A stretch of DNA of 64,000 nucleotides, taken from NCBI GenBank assembly GCA_016124335.1, contig WGNX01000008.1, positions 1 through 64,000 on the forward strand, given 5' to 3'. Below are positions 19,003 to 28,070 of the stretch, piece after piece; positions within the stretch are counted from its first letter, which is position 1, and each line of letters begins with the position of its first letter. The notes beneath the pieces are model-generated. The model saw nothing but the letters and a program-made list of their open reading frames with translations, was not told the origin of the DNA and did not search any database. Both the position numbers and the translations under genes were made by a program. This DNA comes from Alphaproteobacteria bacterium (GTDB lineage: Bacteria; Pseudomonadota; Alphaproteobacteria; CACIAM-22H2).

Positions 19003-19889
19003 GCCGTTCCGAGATCGAAACCGTCCGCAGCTTCAACCGCACCGTCACGCGGCGCGCGGGCGCGCTCGAAGCCGACTACCTGAAGCGCGGCCGCCCGCTG
19101 GGCGAGGCGCGCCTGCTGTTCGAGATCGGGCCCGCAGGGGCCGAAGCGCGCGCGTTGCGCGCCCGGCTCGGGCTCGATTCCGGCTATTTCAGCCGTCTTG
19201 TCGCAAAGCTCGCGCGCCAGCGCCTGCTGCGCACGGCGGCCGATCCGGCCGACGCGCGCCGCCGCAGGCTGACGCTGACAGCCAGGGGTTTGCGCGAATA
19301 CGCAGGCTACGACCGGTCTTCCGACGATCTGGCGCGCGCCTGTCTGGCGCCGCTGGATGCCAGCAGGCGCGCGCGTCTGCTGGCCGCGATGGCCGAAGTG
19401 GACCGGCTGCTTGGCGACGTCGCGGTCGAGTTCCGCGCGGAGGACCCGAACTCGCGCACGGCGCGCGCCTGCGTTTCGGCCTATTTCGCCGAACTGGCCC
19501 GGCGTTTCGAGGGCGGCTTCGATCCGGGCAAGCCCGGCTATGCCAACCCGAAGGATGCGGGGCGCTTCTACGTGGCGTGGCTGGACGGTGCGGCCGTGGG
19601 CTGCGGCGCGCTCAAGCCGGTCGGGCCCGGCACGTCCGAGATCAAGCGCATGTGGGTCGCACCCGAGGCGCGCGGGCGCGGCATCGCGCGTCGTCTATTG
19701 GCATTCCTCGAGGAAGAGGCCGCCCGCAGCGGCGTCCGGCGCGTGGTGCTCGACACCAACAAGGCGCTGGTCGAGGCGCATGCGCTCTATCGCGCGGCGG
19801 GCTACCGGGCCACGACGCGCTTCAACGACAATCCCTACGCCCATCTGTGGTTCGAGAAGTCCCTCAAGCCGAAAGCGCGCCGCCGATAA
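18999..19889 (+). CDS. MarR-GNAT fusion: winged-helix regulator with acetyltransferase domain
   Basis: 296 residues. Residues 1-140 are a MarR-type winged helix, with recognition region LRARLGLDSGYFSRLVAKLA and wing DPADARRRRLTLTARG. Residues about 150-296 are a GNAT domain with acetyl-CoA motif VAPEARGRGIARRLLAFL and the NKALVEAHALYRAAGY segment. Such fusions may sense or modify a small molecule and regulate transcription. Its ATG lies inside a near-perfect palindrome attached to a sigma-70 promoter. It overlaps the end of the convergent phosphodiesterase gene by 26 bases. The substrate is unknown. Confidence 0.88.
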   Translation: MRRSEIETVRSFNRTVTRRAGALEADYLKRGRPLGEARLLFEIGPAGAEARALRARLGLDSGYFSRLVAKLARQRLLRTAADPADARRRRLTLTARGLREYAGYDRSSDDLARACLAPLDASRRARLLAAMAEVDRLLGDVAVEFRAEDPNSRTARACVSAYFAELARRFEGGFDPGKPGYANPKDAGRFYVAWLDGAAVGCGALKPVGPGTSEIKRMWVAPEARGRGIARRLLAFLEEEAARSGVRRVVLDTNKALVEAHALYRAAGYRATTRFNDNPYAHLWFEKSLKPKARRR

Positions 19890-20601
19890 GGCCGGGCGCG
19901 TCGGTGATGATGCCGTCCACGCCCCACGCGACCAGTTCGCGCGCGCGCTCGGGCTCGTTGACCGTCCACACCAGCGCCTTCAGGCCCGCTTCCTTGATGT
20001 CGCGCACCTGCTGGCGGGTCAGCCGCTTCCAGCCGGGATGCACGGCAAGGCAGCCCAATGCCTCGACCTCGGCGCGCCAGCTCTTGCCAAGTTCTTCGGC
20101 CAGATAGCCGCGCGGGATGTTCGGGGCGGCCTCGCGCGCGGCTTCCAGCGACGCGCGCTTGAAGCTCGACAGCACGGGCACGGGCGCCGACCTGGGCCAC
20201 GCGCGTTCGAGGATCGCGCAGCATGCGCGCGCGGTCTCGGCTTCGCGGCCGGGGCAGGGCTTCACCTCGATGTTGAAGCCCATGCCAAGCTCGAGGAACA
20301 ACGCGAGGGATTCTTCCAGCGTGGGAATGCGCTCGCCGGCGAACTCGGCCGAAAACCACTTTCCGGCATCGACGGTCCTGATTTCGGCGAGCGTGCGCTC
20401 GGCAACCGGGCCCTTGCCGTCGGTCGTGCGGTCGAGCAGTTCGTCGTGGATGACGACGACCGCGCCGTCCCTGGTGAGCTTGGCGTCGAATTCGACCCAC
20501 GTGGCGCCTTCGGCATGCGCGCGGCGGAAGGCGGCAAGCGTGTTTTCAGGCGCGTTCGCCTTGGCACCGCGGTGGCCGATGATTCGCGGGGGGGTGATCA
20601 T
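19864..20601 (-). CDS. ugpQ: Glycerophosphodiester phosphodiesterase
   Basis: 245 residues, one GDPD TIM-barrel domain. It hydrolyses glycerophosphodiesters from phospholipid turnover to glycerol-3-phosphate and an alcohol. The N-terminus IIGHRGAKANAPENTLAAF has the catalytic His and the metal Glu, followed by VEFDAKLTRDGAVVVIHD, the second His-containing motif. No signal peptide, so it is the cytoplasmic UgpQ type rather than periplasmic GlpQ. It lies downstream of pnp but beyond pnp's terminator, so it probably has its own promoter. It overlaps the MarR-GNAT gene tail to tail. Confidence 0.9.
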   Translation of the reverse strand: MITPPRIIGHRGAKANAPENTLAAFRRAHAEGATWVEFDAKLTRDGAVVVIHDELLDRTTDGKGPVAERTLAEIRTVDAGKWFSAEFAGERIPTLEESLALFLELGMGFNIEVKPCPGREAETARACCAILERAWPRSAPVPVLSSFKRASLEAAREAAPNIPRGYLAEELGKSWRAEVEALGCLAVHPGWKRLTRQQVRDIKEAGLKALVWTVNEPERARELVAWGVDGIITDAPGLIGGALSA

Positions 20602-20620
20602 GGTGTGTCGGTGGTCCTTG

Positions 20621-20662
20621 CAAAGAAAAACCCCCGCCAGCGCGATCCGGCCGGCGGGGGTT
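20621..20662 (-). terminator. Rho-independent terminator of the rpsO-pnp transcript
   Basis: On the minus strand a GC-rich stem (arms 20651-20662 and 20629-20640, about 11 of 12 paired, 10-base loop) runs directly into TTTTTCTTTG (20630-20621). It lies 26 bases after the pnp stop. It should separate pnp from the phosphodiesterase gene. Confidence 0.85.
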
Positions 20663-20687
20663 GTCGTCGTCGTGCCGTCGGGCAGCC

Positions 20688-22832
20688 TTACTGGGCGGCC
20701 GGCGGGTTCTGGCCAGGCTTCTTGTCGAACTGGTCGGAGATGTCCTCGCCCGTCGCCTGATCGACGCGGCGCATCGACAGCTTCACCTTGCCGCGATCGT
20801 CGAAGCCGATGAGCTTGACCTTGACCGCATCGCCGACCTTGACCACGTCGGCCGTCTTCTCGACGCGGCGCGGGGCCAGTTCGGAGATGTGGACGAGACC
20901 GTCCTTCGATCCCATGAAGTTCACGAAGGCGCCGAAGTCCATGATCTTGACGACCTTGCCGGTGTAGATCGCGTTCAGCTCCGGCTCGGAAGCGATTCCC
21001 TTGATCCAGTCGATCGCCTTCTTGGCGTTTTCCTCGCTGGTCGAGGCCACCTTGATCGTGCCGTCATCCTCGATGTCGATCTTGCAGCCCGTGACCTCGA
21101 CGATCTCGCGGATCACCTTGCCGCCGGTGCCGATGACTTCGCGGATCTTGTCCTTCGGGATCGTGAAGGTCGTGATGCGCGGCGCGTTCTTCGAGACTTC
21201 CGTGCGCGCGTCGTGCAGGCCCTTGGCCATCTCGCCCAGGATGTGCAGGCGGCCGTCCTTGGCCTGGCCGAGCGCGATCTTCATGATGTTCGCGTCGATC
21301 GAGGTGATCTTGAGATCCATCTGGAGCGCGGTGACGCCCTTCTCGGTGCCCGCGACCTTGAAGTCCATGTCGCCGAGATGATCCTCGTCGCCGAGGATGT
21401 CGGTCAGCACGGCGAAGCCGCGGTCTTCCTTGATGAGGCCCATCGCGATGCCCGCGACCGGGCGCGGCAGCGGAACGCCGGCATCCATAAGCGACATCGA
21501 AGTGCCGCACACGGTCGCCATCGACGACGAACCGTTCGACTCGGTGATCTCCGACACGACGCGGATCGTGTAGGGGAACTTGTCCTTGGGCGGCAGCAGC
21601 GGACGGATCGCGCGCCAGGCAAGCTTGCCGTGGCCGATCTCGCGCCGTCCGGGCGAACCCATGCGCTTGGCTTCGCCGACCGAGTAGGGCGGGAAGTTGT
21701 AGTGCAGCATGAAGTGTTCGCGGTATTCGCCCTCGAGCGCGTCGATGATCTGCTCGTCGTCGCCCGTGCCCAGCGTCGTCACGACGAGGCCTTGCGTCTC
21801 GCCGCGGGTGAACAGTGCCGAGCCGTGCGTGCGCGGCAGGAAGCCCACTTCCGTCACGATCGGGCGGACGGTCTTCGTGTCGCGGCCGTCGATGCGCTTG
21901 CCGGTGTCGAGGATCGCGTCGCGCACGACCTTGGCCTCGAGCTCCTCGAACTGCGCGCCGAACACGGCGGCTTCCTCGGGGTTGTCCTTGAACTGCTCGG
22001 CGGCGGCCTTCTTGATGGCCGAAATCTTGTCGCGGCGCGCGAACTTGACCGGATCGGTGTAGGCCTTGGCGAGATCGCCCGCGAACGCGGCGAGCTTGGC
22101 CTTGACCGACGCCACCGCCGGCGACGGCGGGATGAGGGCCCAGGGTTCCTTGGCGGCCGTCTCGGCCAGCGAGATGATCAGGTCGATCACCGGCTGGAAC
22201 GACTTGTGCCCGAAGGTCACGGCGCCGAGCATGACTTCCTCGGTCAGCTCCTTGGCTTCCGATTCGACCATCAGCACGCCGTCCTTGGTGCCGGCGACCA
22301 CGAGGTCGAGGTCGGAGCCGGTCATCTCGGTCTGCAGCGGGTTGAGCTTGTACTCGCCGCCGAACACGCCCACGCGTGCCGCGCCGATCGGGCCCATGAA
22401 CGGGATGCCCGAGATCGTGAGGGCGGCCGAGCAGCCGACCATCGCGACGATGTCGGGATCGTTCTCGAGATCGTGGCTCAGCACGGTCGCGATGACCTGC
22501 ACTTCGTTGCGGAAGCCTTCCGGGAACAGCGGACGGACCGGGCGGTCGATCAGGCGCGAGACGAGCGTTTCCTTCTCGGTCGGGCGGCCTTCGCGCTTGA
22601 AGAAGCCGCCGGGGATCTTGCCCGCGGCGAAGGTCTTCTCCTGGTAATGGACGGTCAGCGGGAAGAAGTCCTGGCCGGGCTTGGCCGACTTCGCGCCGAC
22701 GACCGTGCACAGCACGACCGTGTCGCCATACGTCGCCAACACCGCGCCGTCGGCCTGGCGGGCGATCTTGCCGGTTTCGAGGACGAGCTTGCGCCCACCC
22801 CACATCATTTCCTTACGGACGATATCGAACAT
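20688..22832 (-). CDS. pnp: Polynucleotide phosphorylase
   Basis: 714 residues, full length. It degrades RNA phosphorolytically from the 3' end and is a core part of the degradosome. Two RNase PH domains are present; the second has [18 protein letters not shown] and the active-site region [19 protein letters not shown] and [19 protein letters not shown] domain ([20 protein letters not shown]) and an S1 domain ([17 protein letters not shown]) follow. The ATG at 22832 follows an A/G-rich GAGAGAAATAAG stretch. It is last in rbfA-truB-rpsO-pnp with a 287-base leader after rpsO and a strong terminator behind. Confidence 0.97.
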   Translation of the reverse strand: MFDIVRKEMMWGGRKLVLETGKIARQADGAVLATYGDTVVLCTVVGAKSAKPGQDFFPLTVHYQEKTFAAGKIPGGFFKREGRPTEKETLVSRLIDRPVRPLFPEGFRNEVQVIATVLSHDLENDPDIVAMVGCSAALTISGIPFMGPIGAARVGVFGGEYKLNPLQTEMTGSDLDLVVAGTKDGVLMVESEAKELTEEVMLGAVTFGHKSFQPVIDLIISLAETAAKEPWALIPPSPAVASVKAKLAAFAGDLAKAYTDPVKFARRDKISAIKKAAAEQFKDNPEEAAVFGAQFEELEAKVVRDAILDTGKRIDGRDTKTVRPIVTEVGFLPRTHGSALFTRGETQGLVVTTLGTGDDEQIIDALEGEYREHFMLHYNFPPYSVGEAKRMGSPGRREIGHGKLAWRAIRPLLPPKDKFPYTIRVVSEITESNGSSSMATVCGTSMSLMDAGVPLPRPVAGIAMGLIKEDRGFAVLTDILGDEDHLGDMDFKVAGTEKGVTALQMDLKITSIDANIMKIALGQAKDGRLHILGEMAKGLHDARTEVSKNAPRITTFTIPKDKIREVIGTGGKVIREIVEVTGCKIDIEDDGTIKVASTSEENAKKAIDWIKGIASEPELNAIYTGKVVKIMDFGAFVNFMGSKDGLVHISELAPRRVEKTADVVKVGDAVKVKLIGFDDRGKVKLSMRRVDQATGEDISDQFDKKPGQNPPAAQ

Positions 22833-23119
22833 CTTATTTCTCTCTTTCTCTCTCTTGCCGCGTACGGACCCGCCGGCGCGCGCCCGTTGGCGCGTGCGAC
22901 GTGGCATCGGCCGCAGACGCCCGTATGGCGTCCGCCCCAACCGGTGCCGCCCCTTGTTTTCGGGACGTCGAATTCTGATCGCGCGGCGTCGTACGGAGAA
23001 CCGCCGCGCTGGGTATGGTGGATGGTTTGCCGCGCGCGCGCGCGACAGCCTTCCCGCGCGCCCGTCGGGGGAGCGCGTTGGGCGTGACGTGCGTGAACGC
23101 GAAGATCAAGCGGCCGGCT
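22833..23119 (-). other. rpsO-pnp intergenic leader, 287 bases without a gene
   Basis: No credible ORF is present. On the minus strand several inverted repeats could fold: arms 23002-23008 with 22982-22988 (7 bp, 13-base loop), 22927-22932 with 22916-22921 (6 bp, 5-base loop) and a GC-rich imperfect hairpin near 22877-22899. In E. coli this gap holds an rpsO terminator and an RNase III hairpin through which PNPase controls its own mRNA; a similar leader is plausible here. No T-run follows any of these stems, so I do not call a terminator. Confidence 0.4.
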
Positions 23120-23389
23120 TCAGCGGCGCAGTTCGAGGCGCTCGATCAGCGACTCGTAGCGCTTGGTGTCCTTGGCCTTGAGATAGTCCAGCAGCGCACG
23201 ACGCTGGCCGACCATCATCAGCAGGCCGCGGCGCGAGTGGAAATCCTTGGTGTGGGTGGCGAGGTGCTCGGAGAGCTCCTTGATGCGCTCGGAGAGCAGG
23301 GCGACCTGCACTTCCGGCGAACCCGTGTCGCCCTTCTTGGTCGCGTACTTCGTAACAATGGCGCTCTTGCGCTCGGCTGTCATCGACAT
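23120..23389 (-). CDS. rpsO: 30S ribosomal protein S15
   Basis: 89 residues, normal S15 length. It binds the 16S rRNA central domain early in 30S assembly. The sequence is typical: [22 protein letters not shown], then [20 protein letters not shown]. Of two nearby ATGs the upstream one at 23389 is chosen because AAGGAG lies six bases before it. That Shine-Dalgarno is made from the last codons of truB, whose stop is four bases upstream. Confidence 0.98.
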   Translation of the reverse strand: MSMTAERKSAIVTKYATKKGDTGSPEVQVALLSERIKELSEHLATHTKDFHSRRGLLMMVGQRRALLDYLKAKDTKRYESLIERLELRR

Positions 23390-23392
23390 CGG

Positions 23393-24319
23393 TCACTCCT
23401 TCATGGACCCGAGGTTGAACACGCGCGCGGGACGGATGGTTCCGTCGATCCCCTCGGCCAGTGCGACGAGCCTGCCGTCATGGAAGACGGCGAGCATGCC
23501 GGGCACGGGCGGGGATTGTTCCGCACGGGGGTCTCGCAGGACGCGGCCCTGTCGAAGGGCGGCGGCCTCTTGCGCGGTCACGGCCAGTGCCGGGATGTCG
23601 TCCAGCACGGTCTCGACCGGGGCGAGGGCCCCAAAGCGGGCGGGACTATGCCCAAGGGCCTCCAGATTTTCCAGCGAAATTGCCTGCTCCACGCGGTGCC
23701 TGCCCACCGCGGTCCGGCGCAGCGCGATCACGTGGCCGACGGTTCCCAGCGCAAGCGCCAGATCGCGCGCCAGGCTCCTTACATATGTGCCCGACCCGCA
23801 TTTCACCCGCAGCCGGGCCTCGTCCGGGCCGGGAATTCCGACAATTTCGAGACCGTAAATCAATACCTTACGGGATTTCATCGTGACTTCTTCACCGGCC
23901 CGCGCCAGCGCATAGGCCCGCTCGCCGCCGATCTTCACGGCCGAATAGACCGGCGGCACCTGCTCGATCTCGCCCGTGAACCGGGGCAGGGCTGCCGCAA
24001 GGCTGGCCTGCGTCGGGCGGGCGGAGCTGGTGGCGGTGATTTCGCCCTCGGCATCGTCGCTGGCGGTGGCCGTGCCCCAGCGCACCGTGAATTCATATTC
24101 CTTCGTGCCGTCGGCGAAATGGGCGAGCGTCTTGGTCGCCTCGCCAAGCGCAATGGGCAGCAGGCCGGAGGCAAGCGGATCGAGCGTGCCGGCATGCCCG
24201 CCCTTGGCGGCATCGAACACGCGCCGCACGCGGCCCAGCGCCTGCGTCGAGGAAGGCCCGACGGGCTTGTCGAGGAAGACCCAGCCGTCGACCTTCGCGC
24301 GGACGCGCTTGCCGTTCAC
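23393..24319 (-). CDS. truB: tRNA pseudouridine-55 synthase TruB
   Basis: 308 residues. It makes pseudouridine 55 in the T-loop of tRNAs. The catalytic Asp is in GGHAGTLDPLASGLLPIALG (about residues 42-61), and the KEYEFTVRWGTATASDDAEG and RVKCGSGTYVRSLARDL segments are canonical. It starts at GTG 24319-24317, overlapping the rbfA stop by four bases (GTGA), which couples translation. The C-terminal extension after the catalytic domain is of ordinary length. Its final codons carry the rpsO ribosome binding site. Confidence 0.96.
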   Translation of the reverse strand: MNGKRVRAKVDGWVFLDKPVGPSSTQALGRVRRVFDAAKGGHAGTLDPLASGLLPIALGEATKTLAHFADGTKEYEFTVRWGTATASDDAEGEITATSSARPTQASLAAALPRFTGEIEQVPPVYSAVKIGGERAYALARAGEEVTMKSRKVLIYGLEIVGIPGPDEARLRVKCGSGTYVRSLARDLALALGTVGHVIALRRTAVGRHRVEQAISLENLEALGHSPARFGALAPVETVLDDIPALAVTAQEAAALRQGRVLRDPRAEQSPPVPGMLAVFHDGRLVALAEGIDGTIRPARVFNLGSMKE

Positions 24320-24756
24320 TTCTTCTTCGCGCGTCGCTTGGGCCCGGGTTTGGACGGGGGCTTCGGCGGGGCGACGTCCATCGCAACCTTCGGATCGCGG
24401 AACGCCCGGTCGATCTTCGAGGCGTAGTCGAACGCCGTGTCGGCGCGGAAATGCCATTCCGGCGCGCCGCGAAGGTTCACGCGCTTGGCGATTTCGCCGC
24501 GGATATAGGCACGCGCGCGCCCGAGGGCCGCGACCGCCGTGTCCACGCCCGCCCCGCCCAGCGTCGTGACGAAGGCAGTGGCGTGCTTCAGGTCGGGCGT
24601 GGCGCGAACCTCGCTGACCGTGATCAGCGCGTCCTGCAGGTCGGGATCGCGGAAATGGCCCTCGGTCAGAACCTCGGTCAACGCGCGGCGCAACGCCTCG
24701 CCCACGCGCAGCTGGCGCTGGGACGGGCCTTCGGGATGGTCGTCGTTCCGGTTCAT
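24316..24756 (-). CDS. rbfA: Ribosome-binding factor A
   Basis: 146 residues. It binds the 30S subunit and helps mature the 5' end of 16S rRNA, especially in the cold. The KH-like fold is visible: RQLRVGEALRRALTEVLTEG, LITVSEVRATPDLKHATAFV and RARAYIRGEIAKRVNLRGAP. A Pro/Lys-rich tail (PPKPPSKPGPKRRAKKK) probably contacts RNA. In most alphaproteobacteria infB lies directly upstream; here the next gene is a divergent AT-rich orphan, so rbfA must have its own promoter in the 90-base gap. Confidence 0.94.
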   Translation of the reverse strand: MNRNDDHPEGPSQRQLRVGEALRRALTEVLTEGHFRDPDLQDALITVSEVRATPDLKHATAFVTTLGGAGVDTAVAALGRARAYIRGEIAKRVNLRGAPEWHFRADTAFDYASKIDRAFRDPKVAMDVAPPKPPSKPGPKRRAKKK

Positions 24757-24846
24757 TTCGGGTCCATAGCATACGATTGGGCGGATTGACGAATTAGTTG
24801 ATTAAAGATTTGCTTTCGAAGGTTTTACAATATTCGGAGATCAACT

Positions 24847-25611
24847 GTGAATTGTTCCCGGTTTTTGACAATATTCGCTTTTCTGTCGCTCGCATCGGCC
24901 GACGTTTTTGCGCAGGCGATAACGAAAATGCCGATCGGCACTGAGGTCGAGTCAAAAGTCGCCTTCTCGAATTCGGAAGTACCTTTGCCCCCAGGGCGCT
25001 GGCAGCTTGCGGCGGCAGGCGAGTATACCAATAAGACCGGCGCTGCCGCGCCGCTCGAAATCTACGCGTCGCTGGTCCAGATCGTCGATGGCCGACTTGT
25101 CGGCGTGGTCTGGATCAATGGAACGTATCAGGCCGAGCGAATCGTCGCCGGTCGCGATCCGACGTGCAACCGGACGGACTATCTCCTTTCATATACGGAC
25201 AAAAACATCAATCGGAAGGACCAGTGGTGCCTGATGGTGCTGCACGAGACGCGATCGTGGATACGAACGGACAAATCACCGCCCCGAACCGGTGCACTCT
25301 ATGTCAGCCCGATAATAAAAGATGTCGTAAAGCCTCGTACGCTTGCCTCGATGATCGCATTCCGCGCGTACCAGAACGAGTTCATTAAAATCGTTTACGA
25401 AATCGATCCGACGGCATTTGGCGGGCCGGCGGCGACCAAATCGGACTGGTCGGAAAGCGAATGGTACGTCCAGAACATCGATCGAAACCCGGCCCACCGC
25501 GCGTACGCCGATAAATGGATTTCTTGGTCGCGTGCAATGTTCGATGTGGTTCTCGCCGGGTTCAATTCGCGGCTGTCGAACTACGTTCCGGCGCCGCTGC
25601 CAAAAATGTAA
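24847..25611 (+). CDS. AT-rich secreted protein of unknown function
   Basis: 254 residues from GTG 24847, supported by GGAG seven bases upstream. A signal peptide ends at ADVFAQ. The mature protein has three Cys (in DPTCNRTDYL, DQWCLMVLHE and the signal region), an immunoglobulin-like beta-rich N-terminal half (PLPPGRWQLAAAGEYT) and a C-terminal half with many aromatic residues (WSESEWYVQNIDRN). I do not recognise the family. Base composition is clearly more AT-rich than the genes on either side, and it breaks the expected infB-rbfA order, so acquisition by transfer or local rearrangement is likely. Confidence 0.7.
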   Translation: MNCSRFLTIFAFLSLASADVFAQAITKMPIGTEVESKVAFSNSEVPLPPGRWQLAAAGEYTNKTGAAAPLEIYASLVQIVDGRLVGVVWINGTYQAERIVAGRDPTCNRTDYLLSYTDKNINRKDQWCLMVLHETRSWIRTDKSPPRTGALYVSPIIKDVVKPRTLASMIAFRAYQNEFIKIVYEIDPTAFGGPAATKSDWSESEWYVQNIDRNPAHRAYADKWISWSRAMFDVVLAGFNSRLSNYVPAPLPKM

Positions 25612-25629
25612 CGCGCGCGGCGAACCGCC

Positions 25630-26610
25630 CTATTTCCGCACGTCGACGATCGTGCGGCCGCGGACCTTGCCGGCGACGATGGCCTCGGCGAGTTTCGGCA
25701 GGTCGCCCAGTCCGCACATCTCGACCGCTTCGCCCGGCAGGCCGTCGGGCAGCAGGGCGGCGAGCTTGCGCCAGCGCTCGTCGCGCTCGGGCAGCGGGCA
25801 TTGCGAGGAGTCGATGCCGATGAGGCGCACGCCGCGCAGGATGAAGGGCATCACCGTCGTGGGCAGGTCGGGCCCGGCGGCGAGTCCGCACACCACGACC
25901 GTGCCGCGCCGGGCGGTGCTCGCCAGCACGTTGGCAAGGATGGTCGAGCCGACCGTGTCGATGGCGCCGGCCCAGCGTTCGCTTTCCAGCGGCCGCGGCA
26001 TCTTGGAAAGTTCCGCGCGGTCGATGACGGTGTGGGCGCCGAGCTTCTTGAGATAGGGCTCGAGTTCCTTGCGGCCGGTCGAGGCGACGACCTTGTGGCC
26101 GAGCTTGGCGAGCAGCGCCACGGCGACGGTTCCCACGCCGCCGGCAGCACCCGTCACCAGCACTTCCTTTTCGCGGCGCACGCCGTTGGCCTCGAGCGCA
26201 TGCACGCTCATCATCGCGGTCAGGCCGGCCGTGCCCATCGTCATGGCCCATTTCTCGTCCGTTCCCGGCGGCAGCTTCAGGAGCCATTCGGCCTTGGCGC
26301 GCGCCTTCTCGGCCATGCCGCCCCAGTAGGTCTCGCCAACGCCCCAGCCGGTCAGCAGCACCTTGTCGCCCGGCTTGAAGGCGGGCGAGGCCGAGCTTTC
26401 CACGGTGCCGGCCCAGTCCACGCCCGGCACCATCGGGAAGGAACGCACGATCTTGCCCTTGTCCGCGATGGCAAGGCCGTCCTTGTAGTTGAGCGAGGAA
26501 TACGAGACCGCGACGGTCACGTCCCCTTCGGGCAACGCCGAATCGTCGAGCGTGACGATCTTGGCTTCGAACTTTCCGTCCGGGCGGTCGAGAAGCAGGG
26601 CTCGGAACAT
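25630..26610 (-). CDS. acuI: AcuI-type acrylyl-CoA reductase / quinone oxidoreductase
   Basis: 326 residues, MDR zinc-independent alcohol dehydrogenase superfamily (YhdH/AcuI group). AcuI reduces acryloyl-CoA to propionyl-CoA with NADPH. The N-terminus MFRALLLDRPDG and the YSSLNYKDGLAIADKGKI segment are typical of YhdH/AcuI. The nucleotide-binding loop is VTGAAGGVGTVAVALLAKLG (about residues 150-170), followed by ASTGRKE, and no zinc-ligand Cys cluster is seen. It stands alone between an AT-rich orphan and the divergent cyclase gene, so its substrate in this organism is unconfirmed. Confidence 0.85.
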   Translation of the reverse strand: MFRALLLDRPDGKFEAKIVTLDDSALPEGDVTVAVSYSSLNYKDGLAIADKGKIVRSFPMVPGVDWAGTVESSASPAFKPGDKVLLTGWGVGETYWGGMAEKARAKAEWLLKLPPGTDEKWAMTMGTAGLTAMMSVHALEANGVRREKEVLVTGAAGGVGTVAVALLAKLGHKVVASTGRKELEPYLKKLGAHTVIDRAELSKMPRPLESERWAGAIDTVGSTILANVLASTARRGTVVVCGLAAGPDLPTTVMPFILRGVRLIGIDSSQCPLPERDERWRKLAALLPDGLPGEAVEMCGLGDLPKLAEAIVAGKVRGRTIVDVRK

Positions 26611-26703
26611 GCGTGGCCGTCTCCGCAGTTTCCTATCCGTCGCTTGGGTCGGCGCTCGCGTCAAGTCTTGCGTCGCGGTCCGCGGCGGCCCAATTCTGTC
26701 AGA

Positions 26704-27855
26704 ATGTCCCTTCCCGCCCCGTCCGCCACCGCGATTTCGGAATGGCTGCTCGCCGAAGCCGCGCATCTGCCCGACATGGGCGTGCTGGTCGATGCGCTGG
26801 CCCACCGGCTGCTGGATGCCGACGTGCCGGTGGCGCGCGTTGCCTCGATGGTCGAGACGCTGCATCCGCGCTTCGTGGGCGCCATGCGGGTGTGGGAGCC
26901 GGGCAGCGACATGCGTCTGCGCCGGGTCACCTTCGACGACCCGGTCATCGTGGCGCCAGACCGCAAATACACGATCGACGAGTTGCAGAAGACCGGCCGG
27001 CCGTTCGAGATCCGGCTCGACGACCCGGCCGTGGACGAATACGACCTGCTGCCCGACCTGCGCGCGGCCGGGCATACGCACTACGTGCTGATGCCGCTGC
27101 GTTTCCGCGGCGATCCCCTGCACGGGGTTTCATACTCGACAAAACGGCCCGGCGGTTTTTCGCCCGAACACCGGGCCGTGCTGGATGCGATCCTGCCCGC
27201 GCTCAACGCTGTCATGAACGTGCAGTCGGTCCACCGGATGTGGGGCGACGTGCTGCGCGCCTATGTCGGCACCGAACCGGCCGAACTGATCCTCAAGGGT
27301 GCGATCCGGCGCGGCGACGTGCGCCGCATCCGGGCCGCGATGATGATGAGCGACCTGCGCGGCTTCACGGTGCTGGCCAATGCCTCCGACCCCGAAACGA
27401 CCGTGGCGGCGATCAACGCCTATCTCGACCGCGTCGTGCCGCAGGTGGTGGCCGCGGGCGGCGAGGTGCTGAAATTCATGGGCGACGGGGTGCTGGCGAT
27501 TTTCCCGGTCGGCGACACGCGCGACGAGCGCGCGGCGTGCGGGGCGGCGCTGGCGGCGGCAAATGCCGCACTTGCCGCGGGCAAGCCGGGCGGCCCGCGA
27601 CTGGGCATGGCGCTGCATGTGGGCGAGGCGGCCTACGGCAATATCGGGGCGGGCGACCGGCTCGACTTCACGGTCATCGGCCGCGACGTGAACCTGCTGG
27701 CGCGGCTGGAAAAGCTGTGCGGCGTCACCGGCGAGCCACTGGTTATGTCGGCGCCCTTCGCCCGATGCCTCGACCGCAACGCGCGCGAACTGGGCACCTT
27801 CGATCTCAAGGGATTTGCGGCCCCGCAGCCCGCCTTTGCGCCGGCGGCCCGATGA
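26704..27855 (+). CDS. Class III adenylate/guanylate cyclase, soluble
   Basis: 383 residues with no membrane helix. The first 190 residues look like a GAF-like sensor module (LPLRFRGDPLHGVSYSTKRPGGFSPEHRAVLDA region). The C-terminal catalytic domain has the metal Asp in MMMSDLRGFTVLA, the adenine-type Lys in GGEVLKFMGDGVLAIF with the second metal Asp, and the transition-state Asn and Arg in GRDVNLLARLE. It should make cAMP, or possibly cGMP. Its stop overlaps the ATG of a small membrane protein (ATGA), suggesting the two are functionally paired. Confidence 0.88.
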   Translation: MSLPAPSATAISEWLLAEAAHLPDMGVLVDALAHRLLDADVPVARVASMVETLHPRFVGAMRVWEPGSDMRLRRVTFDDPVIVAPDRKYTIDELQKTGRPFEIRLDDPAVDEYDLLPDLRAAGHTHYVLMPLRFRGDPLHGVSYSTKRPGGFSPEHRAVLDAILPALNAVMNVQSVHRMWGDVLRAYVGTEPAELILKGAIRRGDVRRIRAAMMMSDLRGFTVLANASDPETTVAAINAYLDRVVPQVVAAGGEVLKFMGDGVLAIFPVGDTRDERAACGAALAAANAALAAGKPGGPRLGMALHVGEAAYGNIGAGDRLDFTVIGRDVNLLARLEKLCGVTGEPLVMSAPFARCLDRNARELGTFDLKGFAAPQPAFAPAAR

Positions 27856-28070
27856 TGGACAACCTCACTGTCTTCGGGCTTTTCGCGGTCGGCGCGATGG
27901 TCGCCTTCTACGCGCTGGAAAGCCGCGGTCGGATTTACGTGCTGGGCTTCGCGGCGAGCTGCCTGCTCGCGTCGGCCTACGGATTCCGGTCGGGTGCCTG
28001 GCCCTTCGGCCTCGTCGAGGCGCTGTGGGCGGTCGTGGCGCTGGCCCGCTGGCGCAGGCTCGGCCCGTAG
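27852..28070 (+). CDS. Small membrane protein coupled to the cyclase
   Basis: 72 residues starting at ATG 27852, overlapping the cyclase stop by four bases. Two or three hydrophobic helices are visible (LTVFGLFAVGAMVAFYAL, YVLGFAASCLLASAYGF and LVEALWAVVALA), ending in a positively charged RWRRLGP tail. I do not recognise the family in detail; small proteins of this shape are common in alphaproteobacteria. Coupled translation suggests it may serve as a membrane partner of the cyclase, which is inference only. Confidence 0.65.
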   Translation: MMDNLTVFGLFAVGAMVAFYALESRGRIYVLGFAASCLLASAYGFRSGAWPFGLVEALWAVVALARWRRLGP

